Positions 1 through 5,555 of a stretch of DNA of 9,741 bases are shown here, piece after piece; position 1 is the first letter of the stretch; each line of letters starts with the position of its first letter. The position numbers and the translations under genes are program-made. The stretch covers positions 1 through 9,741 of the forward strand of contig DAOVCL010000063.1 in the NCBI GenBank assembly GCA_030670005.1, in the 5' to 3' direction. The stretch is from Candidatus Zixiibacteriota bacterium (lineage in GTDB: Bacteria > SM23-81 > DAOVCL01). The notes beneath the pieces are model-generated. The model was not told the origin of the DNA. It did not search any database and saw nothing but the letters and a program-made list of their open reading frames with translations.

Positions 1-154
1 TGTTAAAATAGTGATCTCCAAAATTTTTACCTACTCAAAGACATATGGCGCTTCAGTATTGGCATTAGGGAGGTGATGTCTATGTGAGATTAGAAAGGGG
101 GCTGTGTATGTTAAGTCAACAGAAAGATAGTTACTTCGAGAAAGGAGGAAGATT
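1..154 (+). promoter_or_regulatory. Leader upstream of the Dps-like gene
   Basis: No gene is supported here. The clear element is the ribosome binding site AAAGGAGG at 141-148, which serves the ATG at 155. Two more purine-rich sites (GGGAGGTG at 68-75 and AAGGGGG near 95-101) precede very short frames. One is a three-codon frame, and the other is a 19-codon frame at 108-167 that overlaps the start of the next gene. A TTGGCA at 59-64 could be a -35 box, but the matching -10 is poor, so I do not call a promoter. No clear PerR or Fur palindrome is visible by eye. Confidence 0.35.
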
Positions 155-706
155 ATGGCTAAAGTAACACGAGAGATGGTCGAGAAGGCAGGCGTCAACA
201 TGGACCAACTCGTCGAACTGTTAGTCAAGAATGCGGCTGCAGAGCTCACCACCTATTACTACTATACGATTCTGCGGGTGAACCTGATCGGATTGGAGGG
301 AGAAGGAATCAAAGAGATTGCAGAGACCGCCCGCATTGAAGACCGCAATCACTTTGAGGCGCTCGTGCCCCGCATCTACGAACTCGGTGGCAAACTGCCG
401 GAGGACATGAAGGTTTTCCATGATATCTCGGCCTGTCCGCCTGCCGGTCTGCCCAAGGACCCGACGGACATCAAAGCTATGTTGACGGTGCTGGTGGAAG
501 CGGAGAGATGCGCAGTGCGGGGATATACCCACATCTGTAATCTGACCGCTGGCAAGGACCACCGCACCTACGACCTGGCTCAGGCGATCCTCAACGAGGA
601 GATCGAGCACGAGTCCTGGTTCTCCGAGTTTCTGGGAGAGGGTCCTTCCGGACACTTCCTGCGCAGGGGAGAGACCTCTCCATTTGTGTCCAAATTCTTG
701 AAATAG
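155..706 (+). CDS. Dps-like ferritin (DPSL, thioferritin type)
   Basis: Predicted 183-residue ferritin-superfamily protein of the DPSL group, best known from Sulfolobus. These form 12-subunit cages with a bacterioferritin-like diiron site, oxidise Fe(II) with peroxide, and protect DNA in the cytoplasm. Visible diiron-type residues are E30 in AAAELTTYYYY, E62/D63/H66 in IEDRNHFE, E115 or E117 in EAERC, and the E149-x-x-H152 pair in EEIEHE. The two Cys positions that mark thioferritins are present: C94 (ISAC) and C119 (AERC). The C-terminal GPSGHFLRR also matches my memory of the Sulfolobus protein. Length is normal. The start has a good Shine-Dalgarno (AAAGGAGG, 6 nt spacing). It is first in a run of redox genes and is followed by a hairpin and a small heme-protein gene. 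The family call is firm; peroxide specificity is inferred from the family. Confidence 0.9.
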   Translation: MAKVTREMVEKAGVNMDQLVELLVKNAAAELTTYYYYTILRVNLIGLEGEGIKEIAETARIEDRNHFEALVPRIYELGGKLPEDMKVFHDISACPPAGLPKDPTDIKAMLTVLVEAERCAVRGYTHICNLTAGKDHRTYDLAQAILNEEIEHESWFSEFLGEGPSGHFLRRGETSPFVSKFLK

Positions 707-718
707 GGCATAGGCCAA

Positions 719-753
719 TTCAGGAGATTCCCTCTTAATGGGGACCTCCTGAA
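719..753 (+). promoter_or_regulatory. Intergenic hairpin before the cytochrome b5-like gene
   Basis: TTCAGGAG (719-726) pairs perfectly with CTCCTGAA (746-753). The stem continues, after a small bulge, with TCCC (729-732) and GGGA (741-744) around an 8-nt loop. No T run follows, so it is not an ordinary intrinsic terminator. The right arm ends inside the purine-rich GAAAGGA (751-757) that would serve the TTG start at 767. The structure could therefore tune translation or mRNA decay between the Dps-like gene and the next gene. The pairing is seen directly; the role is inferred. Confidence 0.55.
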
Positions 754-766
754 AGGATGAACACAA

Positions 767-1030
767 TTGTTCGCAATAGAACCGGTAATGCGCGCGAGAG
801 TTTTCACACGTGAAGAGCTTGGCAGGTACAACGGCAAGAATGGTATGCCATCGTACATTGCCTACAAGGGAATGGTCTATGATGTGACCAGTAGTTTCCT
901 GTGGAAAAACGGTCGTCATCAAGTTCTTCATGATGCAGGCAAAGACCTTACTGATAGTCTGGACCAAGCACCTCACGGCTCTGATCTTATTGTGAAGTTT
1001 CCGGTGGTCGGGATTCTATCCAAAGATTGA
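767..1030 (+). CDS. Small cytochrome b5-like heme-binding protein
   Basis: Up to 87 residues, matching the small prokaryotic cytochrome b5-like heme/steroid-binding proteins (COG4892 type). The core runs from FTREELGRYNGKNG (about 13-26) through AYKGMVYDVT (about 32-41) to HDAGKDLTDSL (55-65), APHG (68-71) and FPVVG (78-82). H55 and H70 are the likely axial heme ligands; H51 is a further candidate. There is no signal peptide or membrane segment, so it should be cytosolic. I prefer the TTG start at 767, about 9 nt after GAAAGGA (751-757). The alternative is ATG at 788, which keeps the whole domain but has no good ribosome site. Between a Dps-like protein and a half-ferritin it may carry electrons for iron release, as heme does in bacterioferritin; that role is inference. 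It ends in TGA, two codons before the next gene in the same frame. Confidence 0.82.
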   Translation: MFAIEPVMRARVFTREELGRYNGKNGMPSYIAYKGMVYDVTSSFLWKNGRHQVLHDAGKDLTDSLDQAPHGSDLIVKFPVVGILSKD

Positions 1031-1036
1031 TTCCTT

Positions 1037-1246
1037 ATGAGCAGCGATTTCTGCCGCCAGGCTCTGGAGGAGCAAACGGTCAAGTTCTATTCTGAGCATG
1101 CCAGTTCCACGGATGACTATGTGGCCAAGGAGTTATACCACTGGCTGGCAAACTGGGAGAAGACCCATTTGACGTTTCTTTCAGAGTTGGATAGAGAGCT
1201 TTCGGAGAGCGTCTGGTACGACAACAAGTTTTGGCCGGTAATATAA
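1037..1246 (+). CDS. Half-ferritin: two-helix rubrerythrin-family protein
   Basis: A 69-residue protein that looks like the C-terminal half of a rubrerythrin-family four-helix bundle. Helix one holds ALEEQTVKFYSEH (residues 9-21), with E11 or E12 as ligand and Y18. Helix two holds WEKTHLTFLSEL (40-51), with the E41-x-x-H44 motif. The tail SVWYDNKFW resembles the C-termini of rubrerythrin-family proteins lacking rubredoxin. One chain supplies only half a diiron site, so it would need to dimerise, as encapsulated ferritins do. No first half is present upstream. There is no evident Shine-Dalgarno; the ATG lies 6 nt after the TGA of the cytochrome b5-like gene and in the same frame, so translational coupling is likely. 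It may be a working small protein or a truncated remnant. Family assignment is fairly sure; function is not. Confidence 0.68.
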   Translation: MSSDFCRQALEEQTVKFYSEHASSTDDYVAKELYHWLANWEKTHLTFLSELDRELSESVWYDNKFWPVI

Positions 1247-1273
1247 AGGGTACAAAAATCAGGAGGTGTAACT

Positions 1274-1915
1274 ATGGAAGGGAGAATGCCACTTATTGGC
1301 GAGAAGTTCCCCGAGGTAGGGGTACAGACGACCCATGGTAAGGTGAAGCTGCCGGATGATTATGCTGGGAGGTGGTTCGTTTTCTTCAGTCATCCAGCCG
1401 ACTTCACCCCTGTATGCACCACTGAGTTCGTTGGCTTCCAGAGGAGATATGATCAGTTCAAGAAGCTGGGCTGTGAGCTGATCGGGTTGAGCATTGATCA
1501 GGTCTTCTCCCACATTAAGTGGGTGGAGTGGATCAGGGACAACCTCAAAACCGAGATCCTGTTCCCCATAATCGCTGATGACACGGGAAAGGTTGCCGGG
1601 ATGCTCGGTCTTATCCATCCGGGCAAGGGGACAAACACGGTGAGGGCAGTCTTCATAGTTGACCCACACGGTGTCATTAGGGCGATACTCTATTATCCTC
1701 AGGAACTGGGGAGGAATATGGATGAGTTAGTGAGGATGGTAAGGGGACTTCAGGTCGCTGACAAAAATAGGGTGGCTATGCCAGCAAACTGGCCGGAGAA
1801 TGAACTTATCGGTGATGAGATTATAATCCCGCCCGCCACGGATGAGGAGATGGCCAAGCGTAGAGGGGGGGAATACGAGTGTTTTGACTGGTGGTTCTGC
1901 CACAAGAAGCTATAA
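1274..1915 (+). CDS. Peroxiredoxin, Prx6 subfamily with C-terminal Cys pair
   Basis: A 213-residue thiol peroxidase that reduces H2O2 and alkyl hydroperoxides in the cytosol. The peroxidatic Cys is C48 in the family motif PADFTPVCTTE, with T45 and R124 (in TNTVRAVFIVDP) completing the active site. The long C-terminal domain, from about residue 160, ends in CFDWWFC, giving C203 and C209. This matches the arrangement of the Aeropyrum pernix enzyme, in which C-terminal cysteines resolve the oxidised peroxidatic Cys. C67 is a further Cys. Length is normal for the group. The start is clear, with AGGAGGTG at 1261-1268 five nt before the ATG. It lies 27 nt after the half-ferritin gene and just before rubrerythrin, so the operon has two successive peroxide-removing enzymes. 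The electron donor is not evident in the window, where no thioredoxin or thioredoxin reductase gene is seen. Confidence 0.93.
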   Translation: MEGRMPLIGEKFPEVGVQTTHGKVKLPDDYAGRWFVFFSHPADFTPVCTTEFVGFQRRYDQFKKLGCELIGLSIDQVFSHIKWVEWIRDNLKTEILFPIIADDTGKVAGMLGLIHPGKGTNTVRAVFIVDPHGVIRAILYYPQELGRNMDELVRMVRGLQVADKNRVAMPANWPENELIGDEIIIPPATDEEMAKRRGGEYECFDWWFCHKKL

Positions 1916-1929
1916 GAGGAGGTGACAAA

Positions 1930-1980
1930 ATGAGGAAGATGAGGGAAAAGGCTTTACAGTAAGCCTTCGCGGGGGAGTCT
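1930..1980 (+). pseudogene. rbr: Interrupted N-terminus of rubrerythrin (in-frame TAA)
   Basis: This stretch is the natural start of the rubrerythrin gene. ATG at 1930 follows AGAGGAGGTG by about 6 nt, the best ribosome site here. Reading on gives MRKMREKALQ, then TAA at 1960-1962, then AFAGES, then the downstream frame at 1981 with no frameshift. Rubrerythrins normally begin with a short peptide ending in an acidic residue before AFAGES, so the TAA sits where Glu is expected, one base from GAA. The segment carries the Glu of AFAGES (residue 16), a first-helix diiron ligand absent from any protein begun at 1981. TAA ends other genes here, so codon reassignment is unlikely. A nonsense mutation, a base-call error or readthrough remain possible. 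Confidence 0.8.
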
Positions 1981-2433
1981 ATGGCCCAGATGAAATACCT
2001 TGCATTTAGCGAGATAGCCGAAGAGGAGGTATATCTCAATCTGGCCAGGCTCTTCAGGGCAATTGCCTTTGCCGAACAGGTGCATGCCACAAATTATGCT
2101 CGCAACCTGGGAATGATCAAGGGTACGGAAGAGAATTTGGGGGAGGGAATCCAGGGGGAGACCTTTGAGGTAGAGGAGATGTATCCGGCCTATGATGCCA
2201 TTGCCAAGTTTCAAGGCGAGAAGGGCGCAGAGAGATCCATTCATTATGCCATTGAGGCGGAGAAGATCCACCAGGGGCTCTACAAGGTGGCAAAGGGAGA
2301 GGTGGAAAAGGGAAGAGATGTTGAAATCCAGGAGGTCTATATCTGCCCTGTTTGCGGATATACCTACATTGGTGTGCCGCCTGAGAAATGTCCGGTATGC
2401 AATCTGCCGAGGGAGGAGTTCAAGAAATTCTAA
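1981..2433 (+). CDS. rbr: Rubrerythrin, open part lacking first ligand
   Basis: Open frame of 150 residues covering most of rubrerythrin, the NAD(P)H- or rubredoxin-driven peroxidase of anaerobes. The diiron domain shows E32-x-x-H35 in AEQVH, acidic residues E65/E66 in EVEEMYPAY, E84 in AERSIHYA and E94-x-x-H97 in EAEKIH. The C-terminal rubredoxin-like domain has both Cys pairs, C122/C125 in ICPVCGYTY and C137/C140 in KCPVCN, binding one FeS4 iron. The natural gene starts at 1930 but is broken by a TAA. Starting at this ATG, with GGGGGAG at 1971-1977 only 3 nt upstream, would give a protein without the first-helix Glu ligand and with a shortened helix A. Residues 17-20 read VYLN where the family usually has GYPN, which may indicate relaxed constraint. 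Its state is uncertain: dead, readthrough-dependent, or a sequencing error in an intact gene. Confidence 0.85.
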   Translation: MAQMKYLAFSEIAEEEVYLNLARLFRAIAFAEQVHATNYARNLGMIKGTEENLGEGIQGETFEVEEMYPAYDAIAKFQGEKGAERSIHYAIEAEKIHQGLYKVAKGEVEKGRDVEIQEVYICPVCGYTYIGVPPEKCPVCNLPREEFKKF

Positions 2434-2468
2434 GGGAGCTTGGCGGATAGAAATCAAGGAGGTAAGTG

Positions 2469-3782
2469 ATGGCTAAGGAGGAGAAATTGAAGATGTTCTG
2501 CTACCAGTGTTCCCAGACGGCAAGGGGGACTGGTTGCACGGTGAAGGGGGTTTGTGGCAAGGAGGCTACGGTGGCCAGGTTACAGGACAACCTGCTATTG
2601 GCCACAAAGGGGATGGCTGCCTACCTATATCACGCCAGGGAGCTGGGCTATACCGACCCGGAGATAGATGCATTCGTAGAGCGAGCTTTTTACTCTACAT
2701 TTACCAATGTCAACTTTGATGCAGAGGACTTCGTCCACTTGGCTATTGAGGCCGGCGAGATGAACCTGAGAACGATGAAGCTTTTGAAGAAGGCCCACAT
2801 CGAAACCTATGGAGAGCCAAAGCCCACGGAGGTGCAGACCGGGACTGTTAAGGGGCGGGGGATCATTGCTACAGGACATGGTCTCAAGGCGCTTGGGGCG
2901 CTGCTGGAACAGACCCAGGGGACGGAGATAAATGTCTATACCCACTCGGAGCTTCTGCCCGCCCATGGGTATCCTGGCCTGAAGAAGTACAAGCACCTGG
3001 TGGGCAATCTGGGAAGGGCCTGGTTTGACCAGAAGCAGCTTTTCTCTAAATACCCGGTGGCCATCCTGGGGACCTCAAACTGTGTGCTCATCCCCCGGGA
3101 GGAGTACAGGGAGAGGATGTTCACTACCGGGCCGGCGCGGCTTCCTGGCGTGCAGCATATTGCCGGATATGACTATACCCCGGTGATAGAGAAGGCGAGA
3201 TCTTTGCCCGTACTCGATGAGAAACCGGGAGATGTTCTATTAACCACAGGCTTTTCCAAGTCTATAGTTCTCTCCCTGGGGGAGAAGATCAAGCAACTGG
3301 TGGAAACGGGTAAAATCCGCCATTTCTTCCTGGTGGGAGGCTGTGATTCCCCGCTGAAGAAGGCCGGGTACTTCCGGGAATTTGTCCAACGGCTGCCGCA
3401 GGATACGGTGGTCTTAACTCTGGCCTGTGGTAAGTTCAGGATCAACGACTTAGATCTTGGTGATATAGAGGGTGTCCCTCGACTAATTGACCTGGGACAG
3501 TGCAATGACTCGATTGTGGCCATAGAGATTGCCGATGGTCTGGCCCAGCTCTTCGGTGTGGGGATAAATGATCTCCCGCTGACTTTGATCCTCAGTTGGA
3601 TGGAGCAGAAGGCCGTGGCCATCCTCTGGAGTCTCCTTGCCCTGGGTGTAAAGGGAATCTATCTGGGACCCATCCTTCCCGCCTGGGTAAATGATGACAT
3701 TCTGAAAGTGCTGAGGGAAAACTATGATCTGCGACTGATAAGCAGCCCAGAGGAAGATATTAAGCAGATCCTGAGTGGATAG
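2469..3782 (+). CDS. hcp: Hybrid-cluster protein (prismane protein), short class III type
   Basis: A 437-residue hybrid-cluster protein, a cytosolic Fe-S enzyme linked to NO and hydroxylamine reduction and to nitrosative and peroxide stress. The N-terminal motif FCYQCSQTARGTGC-TVKGVC gives C11, C14, C23 and C29, spaced C-x2-C-x8-C-x5-C, for the cubane cluster. Hybrid-cluster ligands are all present: H137 (ATGHG), E161 (HSELLPAHGYP), C205 (GTSNC), C292 (VGGCDSP), C320 (TLACGK), C345 (DLGQCNDS) and E379 (SWMEQKA). The protein is about 100 residues shorter than the common 540-550-residue forms. The missing part falls between about residues 100 and 125, which fits class III proteins of thermophiles that lack one helical bundle. 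Start chosen at ATG 2469, five nt after AAGGAGGT (2456-2463); GTG at 2466 is too close. No hcr reductase gene is in the window, so the donor may be rubredoxin or ferredoxin. Confidence 0.95.
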   Translation: MAKEEKLKMFCYQCSQTARGTGCTVKGVCGKEATVARLQDNLLLATKGMAAYLYHARELGYTDPEIDAFVERAFYSTFTNVNFDAEDFVHLAIEAGEMNLRTMKLLKKAHIETYGEPKPTEVQTGTVKGRGIIATGHGLKALGALLEQTQGTEINVYTHSELLPAHGYPGLKKYKHLVGNLGRAWFDQKQLFSKYPVAILGTSNCVLIPREEYRERMFTTGPARLPGVQHIAGYDYTPVIEKARSLPVLDEKPGDVLLTTGFSKSIVLSLGEKIKQLVETGKIRHFFLVGGCDSPLKKAGYFREFVQRLPQDTVVLTLACGKFRINDLDLGDIEGVPRLIDLGQCNDSIVAIEIADGLAQLFGVGINDLPLTLILSWMEQKAVAILWSLLALGVKGIYLGPILPAWVNDDILKVLRENYDLRLISSPEEDIKQILSG

Positions 3783-3821
3783 TCAGGCTGTTAGCGTGGG
3801 TGGTTGGGTTTCTTCCCCTGA

Positions 3822-3883
3822 GGTGGCAAAACACCGATTCTGCCACTGCCACCTTTTGCCGTCAGAATCGGGGTTCTGACGGC
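3822..3883 (+). promoter_or_regulatory. Competing hairpins between hcp and dfx
   Basis: Several complementary segments overlap and cannot all pair at once. GGTGGCA (3822-3828) pairs with TGCCACC (3846-3852). GGCAAAA (3825-3831) pairs with TTTTGCC (3854-3860). CCGATTCTG (3834-3842) pairs with CAGAATCGG (3863-3871). The strongest hairpin is GCCGTCAGAA (3858-3867) with TTCTGACGGC (3874-3883), a perfect 10-bp stem around TCGGGG, followed by a T-rich stretch (TTTCCATTTT) interrupted by C and A. The last stem could end hcp transcripts, and the upstream pairings would block it, as in an attenuator. A palindromic mobile repeat is the alternative. The pairings are seen directly; function is inferred. 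Confidence 0.5.
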
Positions 3884-3926
3884 TCAGGGATTTCCATTTT
3901 CCAATTTCTATTTTCGATCCCCCAGG
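3863..3926. repeat. Dispersed repeat, copy 1
   Basis: The segment starting CAGAATCGGGGTTCTGACGG recurs at 8157 with one mismatch over the first 23 bases. Both copies then continue with a related run of TTTCC, CAATTTC and ATTTTC, and both end in a GATCCC-type motif followed by GG. Both sit in intergenic spacers of the same island, in the same orientation. The family is probably present elsewhere in the genome, but that cannot be seen here. The rest of the spacer (3783-3821 and 3927-4012) holds no gene. It ends with the strong ribosome site AAGGAGGAGGTG before dfx. Confidence 0.6.
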
Positions 3927-4012
3927 GGAGAAGCCTGAACAGCATAAAAGCAATTCCGCCAGATTCCGTGGTCAACTGTCAGGTTAGAGAGAAAAAAGGA
4001 GGAGGTGTAAAA

Positions 4013-4399
4013 ATGACTGAGAGACGGCAGATCTACAAGTGTGAGATATGCGGGAACATTGTAGAAGTCCTGCATACAGGAAGGGGGCAACTTGTCTGTT
4101 GTGGTCAGCCGATGGTGCTTTATCGTGAGAATTCGGTAGATGCCGCCCAGGAGAAGCATGTTCCTGTGCTTAAGAGGGTCGATGGTGGCGTTAAGGTGAA
4201 GGTGGGGAGTATCGCCCATCCGATGGAGGAGAAGCATTACATCGAGTGGATTGAGATCGTAGCTGACGGGAGGGTCTACCGCAAGTTTCTGAATCCGGGA
4301 GATGCCCCGCAGGCAAGCTTTGATGTGAAGGCCGAAAAAGTGACAGCTCGTGCTTACTGCAATCTGCACGGGCTTTGGAAAGGAGGGGATGATCAATGA
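4013..4399 (+). CDS. dfx: Desulfoferrodoxin (two-iron superoxide reductase)
   Basis: A 128-residue 2Fe-type superoxide reductase, which reduces superoxide to H2O2 without making O2, in the cytosol. Domain I (residues 1-36) is desulforedoxin-like, with C10, C13, C29 and C30 in YKCEIC and LVCC binding the FeS4 centre. Domain II carries the catalytic Fe(His4Cys) site: H49 in QEKHVP (with the conserved E47 and K48), H69 in AHPM, H75 in EEKHYIEWIE, then C116 and H119 in YCNLHG. Every expected ligand is present at the usual spacing. The frame stays open to about 3800, but the leading 71 codons have no family features. ATG 4013, behind AAGGAGGAGGTG, is the clear start. Its TGA overlaps the ferritin ATG (ATGA), implying coupled translation. 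Electrons should come from rubredoxin, and a rubredoxin gene lies downstream at 7881. Confidence 0.97.
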   Translation: MTERRQIYKCEICGNIVEVLHTGRGQLVCCGQPMVLYRENSVDAAQEKHVPVLKRVDGGVKVKVGSIAHPMEEKHYIEWIEIVADGRVYRKFLNPGDAPQASFDVKAEKVTARAYCNLHGLWKGGDDQ

Positions 4400-4917
4400 T
4401 TGGCAAGAAGATGCAGGAGGCAATAAACGAGCAGATCAAGCACGAGCTGGAGTCCGCCTATCTCTACCTTTCAATGGCAGCCTACTTCCATTCTGAGGGG
4501 TTGGACGGGATGGCGCAGTGGATGAGGGCGCAGACCCAGGAGGAGCTGGTGCATGCGATGAAATTTTTCGATCATATCAGGGACCGGGATGGGAGGGTGG
4601 AGCTCCTCCCCTTGGCTCAACCGAAGAGGGAGTGGACATCCCCATTGCAGGCCTTCCAGGAGGCCTACCAGCATGAGCAGTTCATTAGCTCTAAGATAGA
4701 TGGTCTGGTGAAGCTTGCCGCCGCAGAGGGCGACCATCCAGCCAGTATTCTTTTACAGTGGTTCGTTACAGAACAGGTGGAGGAGGAGGCATCCACCTCC
4801 AAGGTGGCGCAGATGTTGGAGCGGATAGGCGACTCCGGTCATGGTTTGGTTATGTTAGATCGCGAATTGGGTACGCGATCGTTCACGGCATCGACAACGG
4901 AAGGAGGGACAGAATGA
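4396..4917 (+). CDS. ftn: Bacterial non-heme ferritin
   Basis: A 173-residue bacterial ferritin (FtnA type) that forms a 24-subunit cytosolic iron-storage shell. Ferroxidase residues are at the usual FtnA places: E17 (KHELESAYLY), Y24, E50 and H53 (EELVHAMKF), E94 (YQHEQF), Q127 and E130 (TEQVEEEAS). Helices A to D fill residues 1-145. The last 20 residues, from about TRSFTAST, are a polar, low-complexity tail not typical of the family core. No Met placed for heme binding stands out, so I favour non-heme ferritin over bacterioferritin. The start overlaps the dfx stop as ATGA, with GGAGGGG just upstream inside dfx. The stop in turn overlaps the next ATG. Production together with superoxide reductase fits removing free iron before peroxide can drive Fenton chemistry. 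Confidence 0.94.
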   Translation: MIGKKMQEAINEQIKHELESAYLYLSMAAYFHSEGLDGMAQWMRAQTQEELVHAMKFFDHIRDRDGRVELLPLAQPKREWTSPLQAFQEAYQHEQFISSKIDGLVKLAAAEGDHPASILLQWFVTEQVEEEASTSKVAQMLERIGDSGHGLVMLDRELGTRSFTASTTEGGTE

Positions 4918-5405
4918 GCATTCGTTTCAATGCCGACGAGATATTCGAGATGGCCGAACAGATTGAGAGAAATGGGGCCAGGTTTTATCGCCAGTCGGCA
5001 GAAGGTTTTACGGATGCTGATTCTCGCCAGAAGCTGTTTGACCTTGCTGCTATGGAGGATGAGCACGAAAGGGTTTTTCATTCTATGAGGGCAGATCTTT
5101 CAGGGAAGGAAAGGGTGATGTCGGGGTTTGATCCTAATAGTGAAGCCGCTCTGTATCTGCAGGCGATAGCCGATGGTAAAGTCTTCGATGTGAGGAAGGA
5201 TCCCACTGAACGGTTGACAGGGAAAGAGACGATGGAGGATATTTATCGGATGGCCATAGGGTTGGAAAAGGACTCCATAGTCTTCTACCAGGGGATCAAA
5301 GAGATGGTTCCAGAGAGATTGGGCAAGGATAGAATCGAGACCATCATCAAGGAGGAGATGGGCCATATCACCCTCCTGAGCAGGGAACTGGTAGCTCTAA
5401 AGTAA
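4914..5405 (+). CDS. Rubrerythrin-family diiron protein without rubredoxin domain
   Basis: A 163-residue ferritin-like protein of the rubrerythrin family (COG1633 type). It consists of one four-helix bundle with two matching halves. Half one: E18 with Y25 in EQIERNGARFY, and E48-x-x-H51 in MEDEHERVF. Half two: E118 with Y125 in GLEKDSIVFY, and E148-x-x-H151 in EEMGHITLL. Together these provide a full diiron site. There are no cysteines, so no FeS4 domain. Such proteins are thought to act as peroxidases or oxidases or in iron handling; the exact reaction is unknown. The frame is open upstream to 4758, inside ferritin, but ATG 4914 behind AAGGAGGG (4901-4908), overlapping the ferritin stop, is plainly the start. 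Its second half is the closest visible relative in design of the 69-residue protein at 1037. Confidence 0.88.
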   Translation: MSIRFNADEIFEMAEQIERNGARFYRQSAEGFTDADSRQKLFDLAAMEDEHERVFHSMRADLSGKERVMSGFDPNSEAALYLQAIADGKVFDVRKDPTERLTGKETMEDIYRMAIGLEKDSIVFYQGIKEMVPERLGKDRIETIIKEEMGHITLLSRELVALK

Positions 5406-5459
5406 TAGGATAAAAGCCACCTTTTCCCAGGAGCTAAAGATTGTAGCTACGGGGCCAGG

Positions 5460-5537
5460 GTGACGATAGGGAGGCTGCAGGTCTACAGGTGTGAAGTATG
5501 TGGGGAGATCTTGAGGGCTGTTCATAACCTGAGGTAG
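5460..5537 (+). pseudogene. Truncated desulfoferrodoxin/desulforedoxin N-terminus
   Basis: Reading from GTG 5460 gives VTIGRLQVYRCEVCGEIL, then RAVHNLR and a TAG at 5535. This aligns with the start of the intact desulfoferrodoxin at 4013 (MTERRQIYKCEICGNIVEVL): the first CxxC is kept, and the match stops before the second Cys pair. With 25 codons and only half the iron ligands it cannot form the FeS4 site alone. I read it as the remnant of a second dfx or desulforedoxin gene. No good ribosome site precedes it. The stretch 5406-5459 before it holds nothing I recognise. Confidence 0.7.
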
Positions 5538-5555
5538 AAGGAGGGGAATCCTTTG

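Noticed and set aside
108..167. 19-codon upstream frame overlapping the Dps-like start
   Set aside because: A purine-rich site precedes it, but nothing shows it is translated or acts as a leader peptide.
221..976. 251-codon open frame on the minus strand opposite the Dps-like gene
   Set aside because: It is antisense to a clear family member and shows no recognisable domain. It looks like a shadow of G+C-biased codons.
1028..1030. TGA as a selenocysteine codon joining b5 and half-ferritin
   Set aside because: The b5 domain is already complete, no family member has selenocysteine there, and no SECIS-like hairpin was evident.
1960..1962. TAA as a reassigned sense codon
   Set aside because: TAA ends the peroxiredoxin, rubrerythrin, flavodiiron and half-ferritin genes at their normal lengths, so it works as a stop here.
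3800..4012. 71-codon N-terminal extension of desulfoferrodoxin
   Set aside because: It runs through the hairpins and the dispersed repeat, has no family match, and the true ATG at 4013 has a strong ribosome site.
4758..4913. Upstream extension of the rubrerythrin-family gene inside ferritin
   Set aside because: It overlaps ferritin coding sequence in another frame; ATG 4914 has its own ribosome site.
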